From Dyella solisilvae (GTDB lineage Bacteria > Pseudomonadota > Gammaproteobacteria > Xanthomonadales > Rhodanobacteraceae): a DNA stretch of 64,000 nucleotides. Location of the stretch: positions 1,586,824 through 1,650,823 of the forward strand of contig NZ_QQSY01000001.1 of assembly GCF_003351225.1 (NCBI RefSeq), written 5' to 3'. The notes under the pieces are model-generated. The model was not told where the DNA came from and made no database searches. It saw only the letters and a list, made by a program, of their open reading frames with translations. Shown here in pieces: positions 17,148 to 26,011 of the stretch (within the stretch, counting starts at the first letter, position 1; the number at the start of each line of letters is the position of its first letter). Made by a program: the position numbers and the translations under genes.

Positions 17148-20114
17148 TTAGAACTTGACCGTCACGCGAGCCCAGAAGTAGCGGCCCATCAGGTCGAAGT
17201 CGCTCGGATCGGTGTTGGCATTCAGCGTGTTGTTCGCGTACAGCATGGGCGGCTGCCTGTCGAACAGGTTGTTGATGCCGAAGTCCAGACGCGTATTGAT
17301 CGGGGTGATGTTGTAACCGATCGACACGTCGTTGTAGATCGTCGACGGGTACTTGAGGATCGTGCCGGAGATACCGTTCGGGAAGCTGTCCTGCGGCGAA
17401 CCGGCCGGACCACCGTTCTGGAAGGTACCGATGTAGCGCATGCGCCACTCGGCACTCCAGTTCTCAAGCTGCCAGTTCACGAAGCCCTGGGCGCGCCAGC
17501 GCGGGAACAAGCAGACGCCGACGTTGTCCGGGCAGGCGGCCGAAGCGGCGGAGCCGTACGGCAGGAAGTGACCGGCGTTGTGGTACGTGACGCTGCCTTC
17601 CACGCCCGGTGCGGTGACCTGGTCGTAGTACTTCAGGTAGGTCGCGTTGACGCCAACGTTGAACTGGCCGAAGGAGAACTGCGGCAGCTTGTAGTTGGCG
17701 GACCAGTCGATACCGGAGGTGTTCAGGCTGCCCAGGTTGCCGGTCGGCTCAACCGAAACGTTCAGCTGACCCGCGTTCGGACCACCCGCCTGGCGGTTGA
17801 TGTACTGGCAGTACACCGTCGAACCGGCGGCGCAGAGGTTAAGCAGGCTCTGCAGACCCACCGTGGTGATCGTGTCGTTGAGGTTCACGCGCCAGAAGTC
17901 GACGGTCGTCGACAGGCCGGCCACATAGGACGGGCTGTACACGAAGCCGAAGTCATAGGACTTGCCGTGCTCCGGCTTGACCGGGAAGTTGGCGACGCGC
18001 GAACCCTGCACGACGGCGTTGGCCTGGGTCTGCGACACAACGTACTGGTTCTGGAAGGTACCGGTGGGCGGCACGTTCTGGCAGGCCAGAGCCAGCGGCG
18101 AACCCGCCGGAGCGCCGGCGAAGTTCGTGCACGGGTCGGTGTGGATCAGCGGAGCGTCCGAACCCGAGAAATACAGCTCGCTCAGGCTGGGAGCGCGGAA
18201 CACGTCTTCCATCGTGCCACGCAGCAACAGGTCGTCGATCGGCTTCCACTCGATCGCGAACTTGAAGTTGTTCGTGCTGCCGAAGGTCTGGATGCGCGAG
18301 TAACGGTCGCCGATGGTCACGTTCAGCGACTGGGCGCCCGTCACGCCGGACAGGATCGGGAAGAACGCTTCCGCGAACAGGTCCTTGGTGTTGTAACCAC
18401 CCTGCACCGCGCTCAGGCACTGGCTGCCCAGGATACAGCTACCGGTCGTCGGATCGATGACCAACTGCGGAGCCGGAACGGTGCGCTGGTACTCCGTGCG
18501 GTACTCGAAGCCACCAGCCAGCTGCACGGCGCCTGCCGGCAGGTTGAACACTTCACCGCTCAGACCGGCGTGCCAGGTCTTCTCGATCAGGTAGCTGTTG
18601 GACGGCGCCGTCACGCTGGCGGCCCTGACGGCAGCAGCGCTGGCGGCGGTGGCATTGGGCTGGAACGGATTGAACTGGCAGGCCACCGGATCGACGCCGG
18701 CCGGGCAGGTCGCCGTGCCGTCGGCGTTGAGGGTGGACGGACCGGTGTACAGCTTGGTCTGGTCGACCAGGCCTTCCGTGGTGGTCACGATGCTCTCGTG
18801 ACCGTAGTTCATGCCGACGTCCCAGTTCCAGTTCTTGTCCCAAACGGTGAAGTCACCCTTGAAACCGGTATTGATCTGGGCGTCGGTGCGGCCGCTGAAC
18901 GCTTGGCGGTTGCCGGCCGAGGTCAGGCGCTGCGAGAAGGCAAGGCCATTGGCCGTACCGTAGCCGGCGCCTTGGCCGAACACGTTGAACGCATTGGCCG
19001 GATCCACCGAGGCGCCGGTCGAGGTCGAACCGTACACGGCCGGGGCCAGCTGGAAGTTGGCCGAGGTCTTCTGGTAGACCGCTTCGACATAGGCGGTGAC
19101 GTGATCGCCGAGGTGGTAGTCACCGTTGATGAAGCCGCCGGTGCGCTCCTGCGGGGTCATGATCAGGTTGACCGCCGCGTAGTTGTACTTGTCCTTGCCG
19201 CTGTAGCAGTGATAGTTCGCCGGGCTCAGCACCGTCGGGTTGCCACCGGCGCTCAGCGAAACATGGTCGCAGCCGAAGGTCGCCGCCGGCGTACCCGCGA
19301 TGATGTTGCCGCTCTGGTCAACGCCCGGGATCTGGATGCGGCCGACCGGGGTCGAAGACGAGCCACCGATGCTGACCGTCGAGCCGGACAGGCTCAGCGC
19401 GTTCTTGGAGAATGCGCGGTTGGCCGACTCGACGCCGTCCTGCTTGTTGTAGTTCAGGCCAGCCATGATGCAGCCCTTGTCGGACGTCTGGCCGAACGTG
19501 AACGTATAGCCGCTCTGCTCACCGTCATTGTGGTCGGACTGGCCGACGTTGGCGGTGAAGGTGGCGCCCTGGTAGTTCTTGCGGGTGATGAAGTTCACCA
19601 CGCCGCCGATGGCGTCAGAACCGTAGGTCGCCGAAGCGCCGGTCGGCAGCACTTCGATGCGCTCGATGGCATCGGCCGGGATGGCGTTCGGGTCCTTGCT
19701 GAGCAGGCGCTGGCCGTCGATCAGGATCAGCGTGCGCTTGGAGCCCAGACCGCGCAGGTTGATGGACGAACCACCGGTACCGCCACCGTTGTTGGTCTGC
19801 GGGTTGACGTTACCGCCGGTCATCGCCGGCAGCTGCTGCACCAGGTCGCCGAGCGTCTGCTTGCCGGTGGCCTGAATGGCGGCGCGGTCAATGGTCACGA
19901 CCGGGCTGGCCGTTTCCACGTCCACGCGGCGAATCAGCGAGCCGGTGACGGTGACCGTTTCGAGCGTCTTGCTCTTGGCCTGATCCGGCGGCGGCGTGGT
20001 GCTGGACTGCGCGTCCTGCGCGAAAGCTGTGGTGCCGTAGGCGCTAGCGGCGAGCATGCCCAGCGACAGAGCCAGGCGCACCGACGTGCACAGTTTGTTT
20101 TCCCCGAACTTCAT
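17148..20114 (-). CDS. TonB-dependent outer-membrane receptor
   Basis: 988 aa. A signal peptide (about 1-32, cleaving near AFAQ-DA) is followed by a plug domain (about 50-185) with the TonB-box-like ETVTVTGS, NLRGLGSKRTLILIDGQRL and the IEVLPTGASATYGSDAIGGVVNFITRK motif. A beta-barrel ends in an aromatic residue (VTVKF). Many cysteine pairs lie in the predicted extracellular loops. This is the large, Gly/Asn-rich type found in Xanthomonadales, usually taking up peptides or complex carbohydrates through TonB; the ligand is unknown. GGGAGG lies 8 nt before the ATG. It is followed by an intrinsic terminator and then a TPR-sulfotransferase. Confidence 0.93.
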   Translation of the reverse strand: MKFGENKLCTSVRLALSLGMLAASAYGTTAFAQDAQSSTTPPPDQAKSKTLETVTVTGSLIRRVDVETASPVVTIDRAAIQATGKQTLGDLVQQLPAMTGGNVNPQTNNGGGTGGSSINLRGLGSKRTLILIDGQRLLSKDPNAIPADAIERIEVLPTGASATYGSDAIGGVVNFITRKNYQGATFTANVGQSDHNDGEQSGYTFTFGQTSDKGCIMAGLNYNKQDGVESANRAFSKNALSLSGSTVSIGGSSSTPVGRIQIPGVDQSGNIIAGTPAATFGCDHVSLSAGGNPTVLSPANYHCYSGKDKYNYAAVNLIMTPQERTGGFINGDYHLGDHVTAYVEAVYQKTSANFQLAPAVYGSTSTGASVDPANAFNVFGQGAGYGTANGLAFSQRLTSAGNRQAFSGRTDAQINTGFKGDFTVWDKNWNWDVGMNYGHESIVTTTEGLVDQTKLYTGPSTLNADGTATCPAGVDPVACQFNPFQPNATAASAAAVRAASVTAPSNSYLIEKTWHAGLSGEVFNLPAGAVQLAGGFEYRTEYQRTVPAPQLVIDPTTGSCILGSQCLSAVQGGYNTKDLFAEAFFPILSGVTGAQSLNVTIGDRYSRIQTFGSTNNFKFAIEWKPIDDLLLRGTMEDVFRAPSLSELYFSGSDAPLIHTDPCTNFAGAPAGSPLALACQNVPPTGTFQNQYVVSQTQANAVVQGSRVANFPVKPEHGKSYDFGFVYSPSYVAGLSTTVDFWRVNLNDTITTVGLQSLLNLCAAGSTVYCQYINRQAGGPNAGQLNVSVEPTGNLGSLNTSGIDWSANYKLPQFSFGQFNVGVNATYLKYYDQVTAPGVEGSVTYHNAGHFLPYGSAASAACPDNVGVCLFPRWRAQGFVNWQLENWSAEWRMRYIGTFQNGGPAGSPQDSFPNGISGTILKYPSTIYNDVSIGYNITPINTRLDFGINNLFDRQPPMLYANNTLNANTDPSDFDLMGRYFWARVTVKF

Positions 20115-20203
20115 GAGAACACCCTCCCGTTATTTATTTATGACTGGGTTTGAAAGAGATCCCCGCCTCAAACCCGCGCCCGAGTCACCCAAAGCAAATA
20201 GGG

Positions 20204-20332
20204 GTAGACCTTAAGGTCTACAGCGCTGCGCATTTATCACGCTTTACTTACAGATAGTCAATAAAATCTATACAGCAAGAAAATACCATCACCTGACAGT
20301 AATCGTATTTTCTTGCGATACCCATCGGGTAT
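20204..20332 (-). promoter_or_regulatory. Promoter and dyads upstream of the TonB receptor
   Basis: On the minus strand, TTGACT (20261-20256) and GATAAA (20238-20233) are separated by exactly 17 bp, a good sigma-70 promoter for the receptor. A perfect 18-bp palindrome (GTAGACCTT/AAGGTCTAC, 20204-20221) lies at the expected transcription start. Upstream is a second perfect inverted repeat (12-bp arms GCAAGAAAATAC at 20275-20286 and its complement at 20305-20316) and a small ATACCC/GGGTAT dyad (20318-20332). The 349-bp gap 20115-20463 is visibly AT-rich against its surroundings and holds no gene. Operator function is inferred. Confidence 0.6.
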
Positions 20333-20463
20333 TCCAAGCCCCTCCCTGCGACCCCGTCCTTCATCTCGACAGGCTGAACATCGTTTAAGGCCGGTGAAGC
20401 CAGAGTGAAAGCGGCCCGGCCTGAAGCACCCCACGAGGGCCAGGCCGCTGATTTGGCGACGGA

Positions 20464-21255
20464 TCAGTCCAGCGCCGCGTCGTCCTCGAAACGCAGGTGT
20501 TTTACGCTGCGTCCATTGCGACGGACGAGCTTCAGAGCCTCGATCCCGATGCGTATATGGCGTTCAACAAATTGCGTCGTCACCGTCCGGTCGCTTAATT
20601 CCGTCTTAACGCCCTCCGGAATCATCGGCTGGTCGGAGACCAGCAGCAGGGCGCCACAGGGGATCTTGTTGGCGAACCCCGCCGCGAAGATGGTGGCCGT
20701 CTCCATGTCCACGGCCATGCAGCGGGTGCGCCGCAGGTAGTCCTTGAACTGCTCGTCGTGCTCCCACACGCGCCGGTTGGTGGTGTACACCGTGCCGGTC
20801 CAGTAGTCGTAGCCGAGGTCGCGGATCATGGTGGAGACGCCGCGCTGCAGCTGGAACGCCGGCAACGCCGGCACCTCGGGCAGCAGGTAGTCGTTGGAGG
20901 TGCCCTCGCCGCGGATGGCGGCGATCGGCAGCACCAGGTCGCCGATCGCGTTCTTCTTCTTGAGCCCACCGCACTTGCCGAGGAACAGCGCGGCCTTCGG
21001 GCGGATCGCGCTGAGCAGGTCCATCACCGTGGCGGCATTGGGGCTGCCCATGCCGAAGTTGATCAGGGTGATGCCGTCGGCGGTGGCATTGGGCATGGGC
21101 CGGTCGCGGCCCTGCACTTCCACGCCATGCCATTGGGCGAACAGATCCACGTAGTGGCCGAAATTGGTCAGCAGGATGTGCTGCCCGAACTGCTCCAGCG
21201 GCGTGCCGGTATAGCGCGGCAGCCAGTTGGAGACGATCTCGTGTTTTTCCTTCAT
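20464..21255 (-). CDS. amn: AMP nucleosidase
   Basis: 263 aa phosphorylase-superfamily (PNP_UDP_1) protein. It has the INFGMGSPNAATVMDLL and AAIRGEGTSNDYLLPEVPA regions, and the AVDMETATIFAAGFANKIP motif, typical of AMP nucleosidase, which hydrolyses AMP to adenine and ribose 5-phosphate. It corresponds to the catalytic C-terminal half only; the E. coli enzyme is about 480 aa with an extra N-terminal regulatory domain. The short form is normal in several proteobacteria. The start at 21255 (MKEKHEIV) is preferred; the long upstream in-frame extension has no coding character. Confidence 0.85.
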   Translation of the reverse strand: MKEKHEIVSNWLPRYTGTPLEQFGQHILLTNFGHYVDLFAQWHGVEVQGRDRPMPNATADGITLINFGMGSPNAATVMDLLSAIRPKAALFLGKCGGLKKKNAIGDLVLPIAAIRGEGTSNDYLLPEVPALPAFQLQRGVSTMIRDLGYDYWTGTVYTTNRRVWEHDEQFKDYLRRTRCMAVDMETATIFAAGFANKIPCGALLLVSDQPMIPEGVKTELSDRTVTTQFVERHIRIGIEALKLVRRNGRSVKHLRFEDDAALD

Positions 21256-22003
21256 AAGACCCCATGAGGTCGGCGCAGCGTGTCGTTCACTGCGCGTTAC
21301 CGGCGACGCCACGCCGGCAAGATGCCAAAGGTAGTGCGCGCATCTTAGCGGGTCGCCACGGCCGGTCGGCCAACAAGGGGGTCCGTTGCGTGGAGCTTCC
21401 CTGCCGTTCCGTGACGGTGGCCGCTCCGGCGAACCGACCGCATGCCTGCATCCAACTGCATGCCCGAGCGGCAGGCCTTCGCTGTACTCGCCTTTGCCGG
21501 GGGACGCTGCCACCAAGTCGTGGCCCTGCGGTCAGGCGTCGGAGCGATGCCGGGCGCGCACATATATATATGTCGCGTACGCATGCATATATATGGACTG
21601 CTATTCGCGAAGGGCGCGGTTGCATTTGTAACCAGATGGTCGTCGCGATAACCCGTCGGGCTCGCGGCATCCCGCTTCTCCCGCTTGACGCATGGCATGA
21701 GCGAGCGCCACGGCGATGAGGCGCGCCACCGCCGGCTCATGTCGTGCAGTGCGCCATGGAGCGGCCGCACCCGCACGCATCGACGGTCTCGTTACCCACG
21801 TGCAGGACGAGACGCCCGAGCCCGCCATCCGGATGCTCGACACGACGATTCAAGTCGACGTCTCCCTCGTCGATAAGCATCGATGGATGCCACGTGCATG
21901 TTGCAGTGCATGACGATCGTGCAGCGATCGCGCCGGAGGCAGGGGTCGGCAGCCATCGAGACGCATGTTATGTTGGCTGCGCCATTCTTGGGGGGGAAAC
22001 ACG
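21256..22003. other. Gene-free gap with AT-rich palindromes
   Basis: This 748-bp stretch between the divergent amn and DegV genes has no ORF I can defend. Its notable feature is at 21560-21594: a perfect 14-bp palindrome of alternating AT (ACATATATATATGT, 21560-21573), then a self-complementary GCGTACGC and a second ATGCATATATATG run. These stand out sharply in this GC-rich sequence and could form cruciforms or bind a regulator. The rest looks like decayed sequence plus the promoters of the flanking genes. Confidence 0.4.
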
Positions 22004-22948
22004 ATGCGGATGGGTCTGGCCATCGATGCGGCTTGCGACGTCTCGCAGGCATTCCTGCAGAAGCACAACATCGCCGTGATGCCGATCAGCATCCGCGTCG
22101 ATGACGAGGTCTTCATGGATGACCGCAGCCAGGTGGAACTGCACCGCTTCCTCGACCGCGACATGGGCAGCCGCAGCCACTCGGCCGAGACCGTCCCGTG
22201 CTCGATCGAGGACGTCCAGCACCTGTTCCTGGACAAGCTGGTGCTGGAGCAGGACTGCGTGTTCTGCCTCACCATCACCGCCACCCGCAGCGCCATCAAC
22301 GACCACGTGATCAAGGCCAGCTTCGCGGTGCTGAAGAACTACCGCGCGGCGCGCGACAAGCACGGCGTCGCCGGCCCATTCCTGATGCGCGTGATCGACA
22401 CACGCAGCCTGTTCGCCGGCTCGGCCCCCGCCATCGTCGAAGCCATGCGCCTGATCGAGGCCGGAGAAACGCCTGCGGCGATCCGCGAACGCCTCACCTA
22501 CGTCGCCAACAATTCGTACGGCTACATGCTGCCGCGCGACCTCTACTACCTGCGCGCGCGCGCGCGCAAGCGGGGCGATCGCAGCGTGGGCCTGGTCAGC
22601 GCCATGCTCGGCTCGGCGCTGGACATCAAGCCGCTGCTACGCGGCTATCGCGGCGAGACCAGCCCGGTGGGCAAGGTCCGCGGCTTCGAGCACGGCGCCG
22701 AGACCCTGTTCGCCTACGCCGCCCAACGCGTGCACGCAGGCCTGCTGGTGCCGGTGGTGTGCGTGAGCTATGGCGGCGACGTGTCCGAACTGGCCAAGCT
22801 GCCGGGCTACACGGCGCTGCGCACGGCTTGCGAGGAGTGCGGCGTGGAGCTGATGGAAGCGCCCATGAGCATCACCGGCATGGTCAACGTCGGCGTGGGC
22901 GCCGTGTCGCTGGGCTTCGCCGCCGAGGAACACGTCGCCGAATTCTGA
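22004..22948 (+). CDS. DegV-family fatty-acid-binding protein
   Basis: 314 aa DegV fold: N-terminal strand MGLAIDAACDVSQAFLQKHNIAVMPISIRVDDE, the central ETVPCSIEDVQHLF region (T-S-Q-P-S equivalent), and the C-terminal SYGGDVSELAKL. Family members bind one long-chain fatty acid; in Gram-positives related FakB proteins present it to a kinase. No FakA kinase is nearby, so the role here is open. The start at 22004 follows a G-rich ribosome site; an upstream ATG at 21965 is less likely. Confidence 0.85.
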   Translation: MRMGLAIDAACDVSQAFLQKHNIAVMPISIRVDDEVFMDDRSQVELHRFLDRDMGSRSHSAETVPCSIEDVQHLFLDKLVLEQDCVFCLTITATRSAINDHVIKASFAVLKNYRAARDKHGVAGPFLMRVIDTRSLFAGSAPAIVEAMRLIEAGETPAAIRERLTYVANNSYGYMLPRDLYYLRARARKRGDRSVGLVSAMLGSALDIKPLLRGYRGETSPVGKVRGFEHGAETLFAYAAQRVHAGLLVPVVCVSYGGDVSELAKLPGYTALRTACEECGVELMEAPMSITGMVNVGVGAVSLGFAAEEHVAEF

Positions 22949-22992
22949 GTCAGGCCAACACGGCGGTTGGGGCCGCCACAGGAGGTGTCCGC

Positions 22993-23625
22993 ATGATCCG
23001 ACCTTGCGCCCTGCTCCTGCTGGTCATCGCCAGCGCACCCGCCTCGGCCGCCATCACCTACCAATGCACGGGCGCCGATGGCCGGGTGTCCTACCAGGAC
23101 AAGCCATGCGCATCCGGCCAGCGCCAGCAGACGCTGCAGCTCGACGAATCGCAGCCCACCATCGCGCCACCGCCGGCGCCGCCGCCCGTCCGCGCCGTCG
23201 CGGAGCCTGCGCCACCACCGCCACCCGCGGAACCGGAGACGCCACTGCCGGTGATGTACACCTGCATCAGCGCCACCGACGGCAAGCACTATCTCAGCGA
23301 AAACGGCAATCCTGATCCCTACCAGGTGCCTTACGGCATCCTCGGCGCCTCGCAATTGCCGCTATCGAGCGTGTATGGACCGCCCAACAGCGCCGGCGCC
23401 TCGGCGCCCGAGCTCAACCGCGGTCGCATCAGGCCAGGCCTGATCGCCAACAACTACGTCTGGGTGCAGGACCAATGCCACGCGCTCACCTACGCGGAAA
23501 CCTGCCACGCCCTGCGCAACGCCTACGACGCGAACGAAACCAAGCTCAAGCGCGCGTTCAAGAGTGACCGACCACCGCTGGAGGAGCGGGAAGCCCAGTT
23601 GCTCGCCCAGCTGCGCAATTGCTGA
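22993..23625 (+). CDS. Secreted DUF4124-domain protein
   Basis: 210 aa. A signal peptide (MIRPCALLLLVIASAPASA) precedes a short DUF4124 module (ITYQCTGADGRVSYQDKPCASG) with its paired cysteines. Next is a Pro/Ala-rich linker of about 35 residues and a C-terminal half with five cysteines and a charged coiled-coil-like end. DUF4124 proteins are common periplasmic proteins of Xanthomonadales with no proven biochemical role. A perfect AGGAGGT lies upstream of ATG 22993. It follows the DegV gene by 44 bp and may be co-transcribed with it. Confidence 0.82.
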   Translation: MIRPCALLLLVIASAPASAAITYQCTGADGRVSYQDKPCASGQRQQTLQLDESQPTIAPPPAPPPVRAVAEPAPPPPPAEPETPLPVMYTCISATDGKHYLSENGNPDPYQVPYGILGASQLPLSSVYGPPNSAGASAPELNRGRIRPGLIANNYVWVQDQCHALTYAETCHALRNAYDANETKLKRAFKSDRPPLEEREAQLLAQLRNC

Positions 23626-23685
23626 AGCGCTGAGCACTCTTTGCGCAATGGGATGCAAGTGCCTGCCAGGCAAGCGCTTCGCGCG

Positions 23686-23848
23686 GTTGTCCACAGGCTT
23701 GCCACCAGCCTTTCCCCATCGCCTGTGGAAAAACCACGACGCGCTGCTGCGAATTTGCCCAGGATGATGAAACGCATGCGCCAGCAGGCACTTGGCGCAT
23801 CTATCCACAGGCTTGCCCCAGCTCGGTCCACATCCGCTGTGGAAAACC
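23686..23848. repeat. Two DnaA-box-like inverted modules
   Basis: The 246-bp gap between a DUF4124 gene and a convergent SDR gene contains two related modules. Each begins TCCACAGGCTTGCC (23690-23703 and 23804-23817) and ends CTGTGGAAAA (from 23723 and 23837). Each module therefore carries inverted boxes one mismatch from the DnaA box TTATCCACA: TTGTCCACA at 23688, CTATCCACA at 23801, and TTTTCCACA on the minus strand twice. Whether DnaA binds is not known; the paired stems could also act as transcription terminators. Confidence 0.5.
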
Positions 23849-23871
23849 TGATGCGCGGCGAGTGGTGGTAA

Positions 23872-24654
23872 CTAAAACCCGTAGTTGAGGAAGCCGCCGT
23901 CCACCGCCAGCACCTGGCCGGTGACATAGCTCGCCGCCGGCAGGCACAGGAAGGCGATCGCGGCGGCCACTTCCTCGGGCTCGCCGATGCGCCGCAGCGG
24001 CGTGCGGTCCAGCACCTCGTCGAGGTATTCGTCGTTGGCGAGCGCTGGATCCGTGCGCTGGGTGCGGATGTACCACGGCGCCACCGCGTTCACGCGAATG
24101 CCATCGGCGGCCCACTCGGCAGCCAGGTTGCGGGTGAGCTGATGCAGGGCGGCCTTGGTCATGCCATACGGAGAGCCGGTGCGCACGTGGGTCACGCCGG
24201 ACACCGAGCCCACGTTCACGATGGCCGCATGCGCGTGCTGCACGAGCTGCGGATGCGCCAGGCGGCACATCTCGAAAGCCGAGAACAGGTTCTGCTCGAA
24301 GATCGCCCGGTACTCGTCCTCGCGGTAGGCCAGCGTGGCGGCAGGATGGTTGCCGCCGGCGTTGTTGACCAGCAGCGAAACCGGCGCGGCGAGGTCGGCG
24401 ATCCAGTCGAACACCGCAAGCCGCTCTTCCTGCTCGCTGAGGTCCGCGCCGAAGGCGAGCACTTCGATGCCCGGGAAGTCGTCGAGCAACTCCACGCGAA
24501 CCTGTTCGAGGTAATCCGCATCGCGCGCCACCAGCAACAGGTTCGCGCCCAGCCCCGCCAGTTCGCGGGCAGTGGCGTAGCCAATGCCCTTGCTGGCTCC
24601 GGTGATCAGAGCGGTGTGGCCTTGCAGCTGCCAGGCGTCGATGCGTGCATTCAT
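23872..24654 (-). CDS. SDR-family oxidoreductase (tropinone-reductase-like)
   Basis: 260 aa classical short-chain dehydrogenase. The cofactor motif TGASKGIG is near residues 18-25, NNAG is present, and the catalytic S-Y-K appears as VGSVSG...SPYGMTKAAL. The proline-glycine region is APWYIRTQRTDPAL and the C-terminus is VTGQVLAVDGGFLNYGF. Overall similarity is to the tropinone-reductase-like plant/bacterial SDR group; the bacterial substrate is undetermined. It converges with the DUF4124 gene across a repeat-bearing gap. Confidence 0.88.
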   Translation of the reverse strand: MNARIDAWQLQGHTALITGASKGIGYATARELAGLGANLLLVARDADYLEQVRVELLDDFPGIEVLAFGADLSEQEERLAVFDWIADLAAPVSLLVNNAGGNHPAATLAYREDEYRAIFEQNLFSAFEMCRLAHPQLVQHAHAAIVNVGSVSGVTHVRTGSPYGMTKAALHQLTRNLAAEWAADGIRVNAVAPWYIRTQRTDPALANDEYLDEVLDRTPLRRIGEPEEVAAAIAFLCLPAASYVTGQVLAVDGGFLNYGF

Positions 24655-24748
24655 GCCGCGAGCTTAGAGCCTGTCCGTGTCCTGCGCCACGCTTGCCCGC
24701 CGCTGCCCCGCACGGGACACTGGCGCCATTCCCGGGGGAGGCTCATCC

Positions 24749-24967
24749 ATGAAAAGGCTTGCCGTGTTGTGGTGCGCGTGTGCGCTGGTCGCCTGTTCCG
24801 GCAAGCCGCCGGCGCCCGAGTCCCACCCTGCCGCCGCCAGCACCGCGCGCGTGGCCACGCCGTGGGATGACATGAAGAAGGACGAGCAACGCGCCCGCGA
24901 CGTGCAGAAGACCGTCGACCAGCAGGCGGAGAAGCAGCGCCAGCAGATCGAGGCGCAGGAGCAATAA
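24749..24967 (+). CDS. Very small lipoprotein
   Basis: 72 aa. The signal MKRLAVLWCACALVAC ends in a lipobox (LVAC), followed by a Pro/Ala linker and a highly charged Gln/Lys/Glu coiled-coil tail (DEQRARDVQKTVDQQAEKQR region). A strong ribosome site (GGGGGAGG) precedes the ATG. Likely an outer- or inner-membrane lipoprotein of unknown function. It stands between a divergent SDR gene and an ABC ATPase. Confidence 0.7.
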   Translation: MKRLAVLWCACALVACSGKPPAPESHPAAASTARVATPWDDMKKDEQRARDVQKTVDQQAEKQRQQIEAQEQ

Positions 24968-25102
24968 GCTTCGCAGCGCATCTATAGAGGAGCACTCTCT
25001 GCGCGATCATGGGGCGCAAACGCTGACCGCTACGTCTGTCACGCGCGGCGTGCGCTCCTGCAGGGTCTTGGCAAGGGTGCAGCGACGGGGCATGGTGGGT
25101 GG

Positions 25103-25930
25103 ATGAACGCCCATCCTTCCGACCTCCTTCACGACACCTCCCTGATCGACATAGACGACGCCAGCGTGATGCGCGGTGATCGCCTGGTGCTCGAGCGCTT
25201 CAGCCTGCGCATCGGCGCGGGCGAACACACGGCCATCCTCGGCGCCAACGGCGCCGGCAAGTCCACGCTGGTGCGTCTGGTCACGCGTGAGCTCTATCCG
25301 CTTGCGCGTGGCGACGGGCGCGCCGCCATGCGGGTGTTTGGGCGCGATCGCTGGCAGGTTTCGGAGCTGCGCGGCCTGCTTGGCATCGTGTCGCCCTCGC
25401 TGCAGCAGGACTGCACCGGCGACGCCACGCTGGAAGTGACCGAGGCGGTGCTGTCGAACTTCTTCGCCGCCCAGCGGCTCGGGCTCGATCATCGCGTCAC
25501 CGCCGCCATGCGCGAGCGTGCGAACGAGGCGCTGGTGCAGGCTGGCGCCTCACACCTGGTCGGCCGCCACATGGCCAGTCTTTCCACTGGCGAGGCGCGC
25601 CGCGTGCTGATTGCGCGGGCGCTGGTGCATCGCCCCCGCGCCCTGCTGCTGGACGAACCCTGCGCAGGACTGGACCTGGCCAGCCGACGCCAGTTCCTGG
25701 AAAGCCTGCGCGAACTGGCGCGGCACGGGACCACCTTGTTGCTGGTGACGCACCACATCGAAGAGATCCTGCCGGAGATCAGGCACGTCGTCCTGTTGCG
25801 CGACGGCCGGCTGCTCCGCCATGGCGACAAGGACGAGGTCCTGACCGACGCCGCGCTTTCGGACACCTTCGGCATGCCCGTGAAGGTGCGGCGCACGGGC
25901 GACTACTACAGCGCCCACATCGAAGGGTAA
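25103..25930 (+). CDS. Orphan ABC transporter ATPase
   Basis: 275 aa single ABC domain: Walker A GANGAGKST, signature LSTGEARRVLIARAL, Walker B ALLLDEPCAGLD, and switch histidine LLVTHHIEE. The signature LSTGE replaces LSGGQ. It resembles the YlmA/ModF-type ATPases that occur without a dedicated permease. No membrane or binding-protein gene is adjacent, so it may energise a distant permease or act outside transport. GGTGGGTGG upstream of ATG 25103 serves as ribosome site. Confidence 0.84.
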   Translation: MNAHPSDLLHDTSLIDIDDASVMRGDRLVLERFSLRIGAGEHTAILGANGAGKSTLVRLVTRELYPLARGDGRAAMRVFGRDRWQVSELRGLLGIVSPSLQQDCTGDATLEVTEAVLSNFFAAQRLGLDHRVTAAMRERANEALVQAGASHLVGRHMASLSTGEARRVLIARALVHRPRALLLDEPCAGLDLASRRQFLESLRELARHGTTLLLVTHHIEEILPEIRHVVLLRDGRLLRHGDKDEVLTDAALSDTFGMPVKVRRTGDYYSAHIEG

Positions 25931-26011
25931 GACGAGCACTGCAAGCAGCGAGAGCAGCCTTCCGGCCGCTCTCGCTACTCACTCTTCTTCACTCGCTCCC
26001 GCTTCTGGTGC

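Noticed and set aside
21264-21719. 151-codon ORF in the amn/DegV gap
   Set aside because: Arg/Ala/Cys-rich with no ribosome site, and interrupted by the AT-rich palindromes; probably non-coding.
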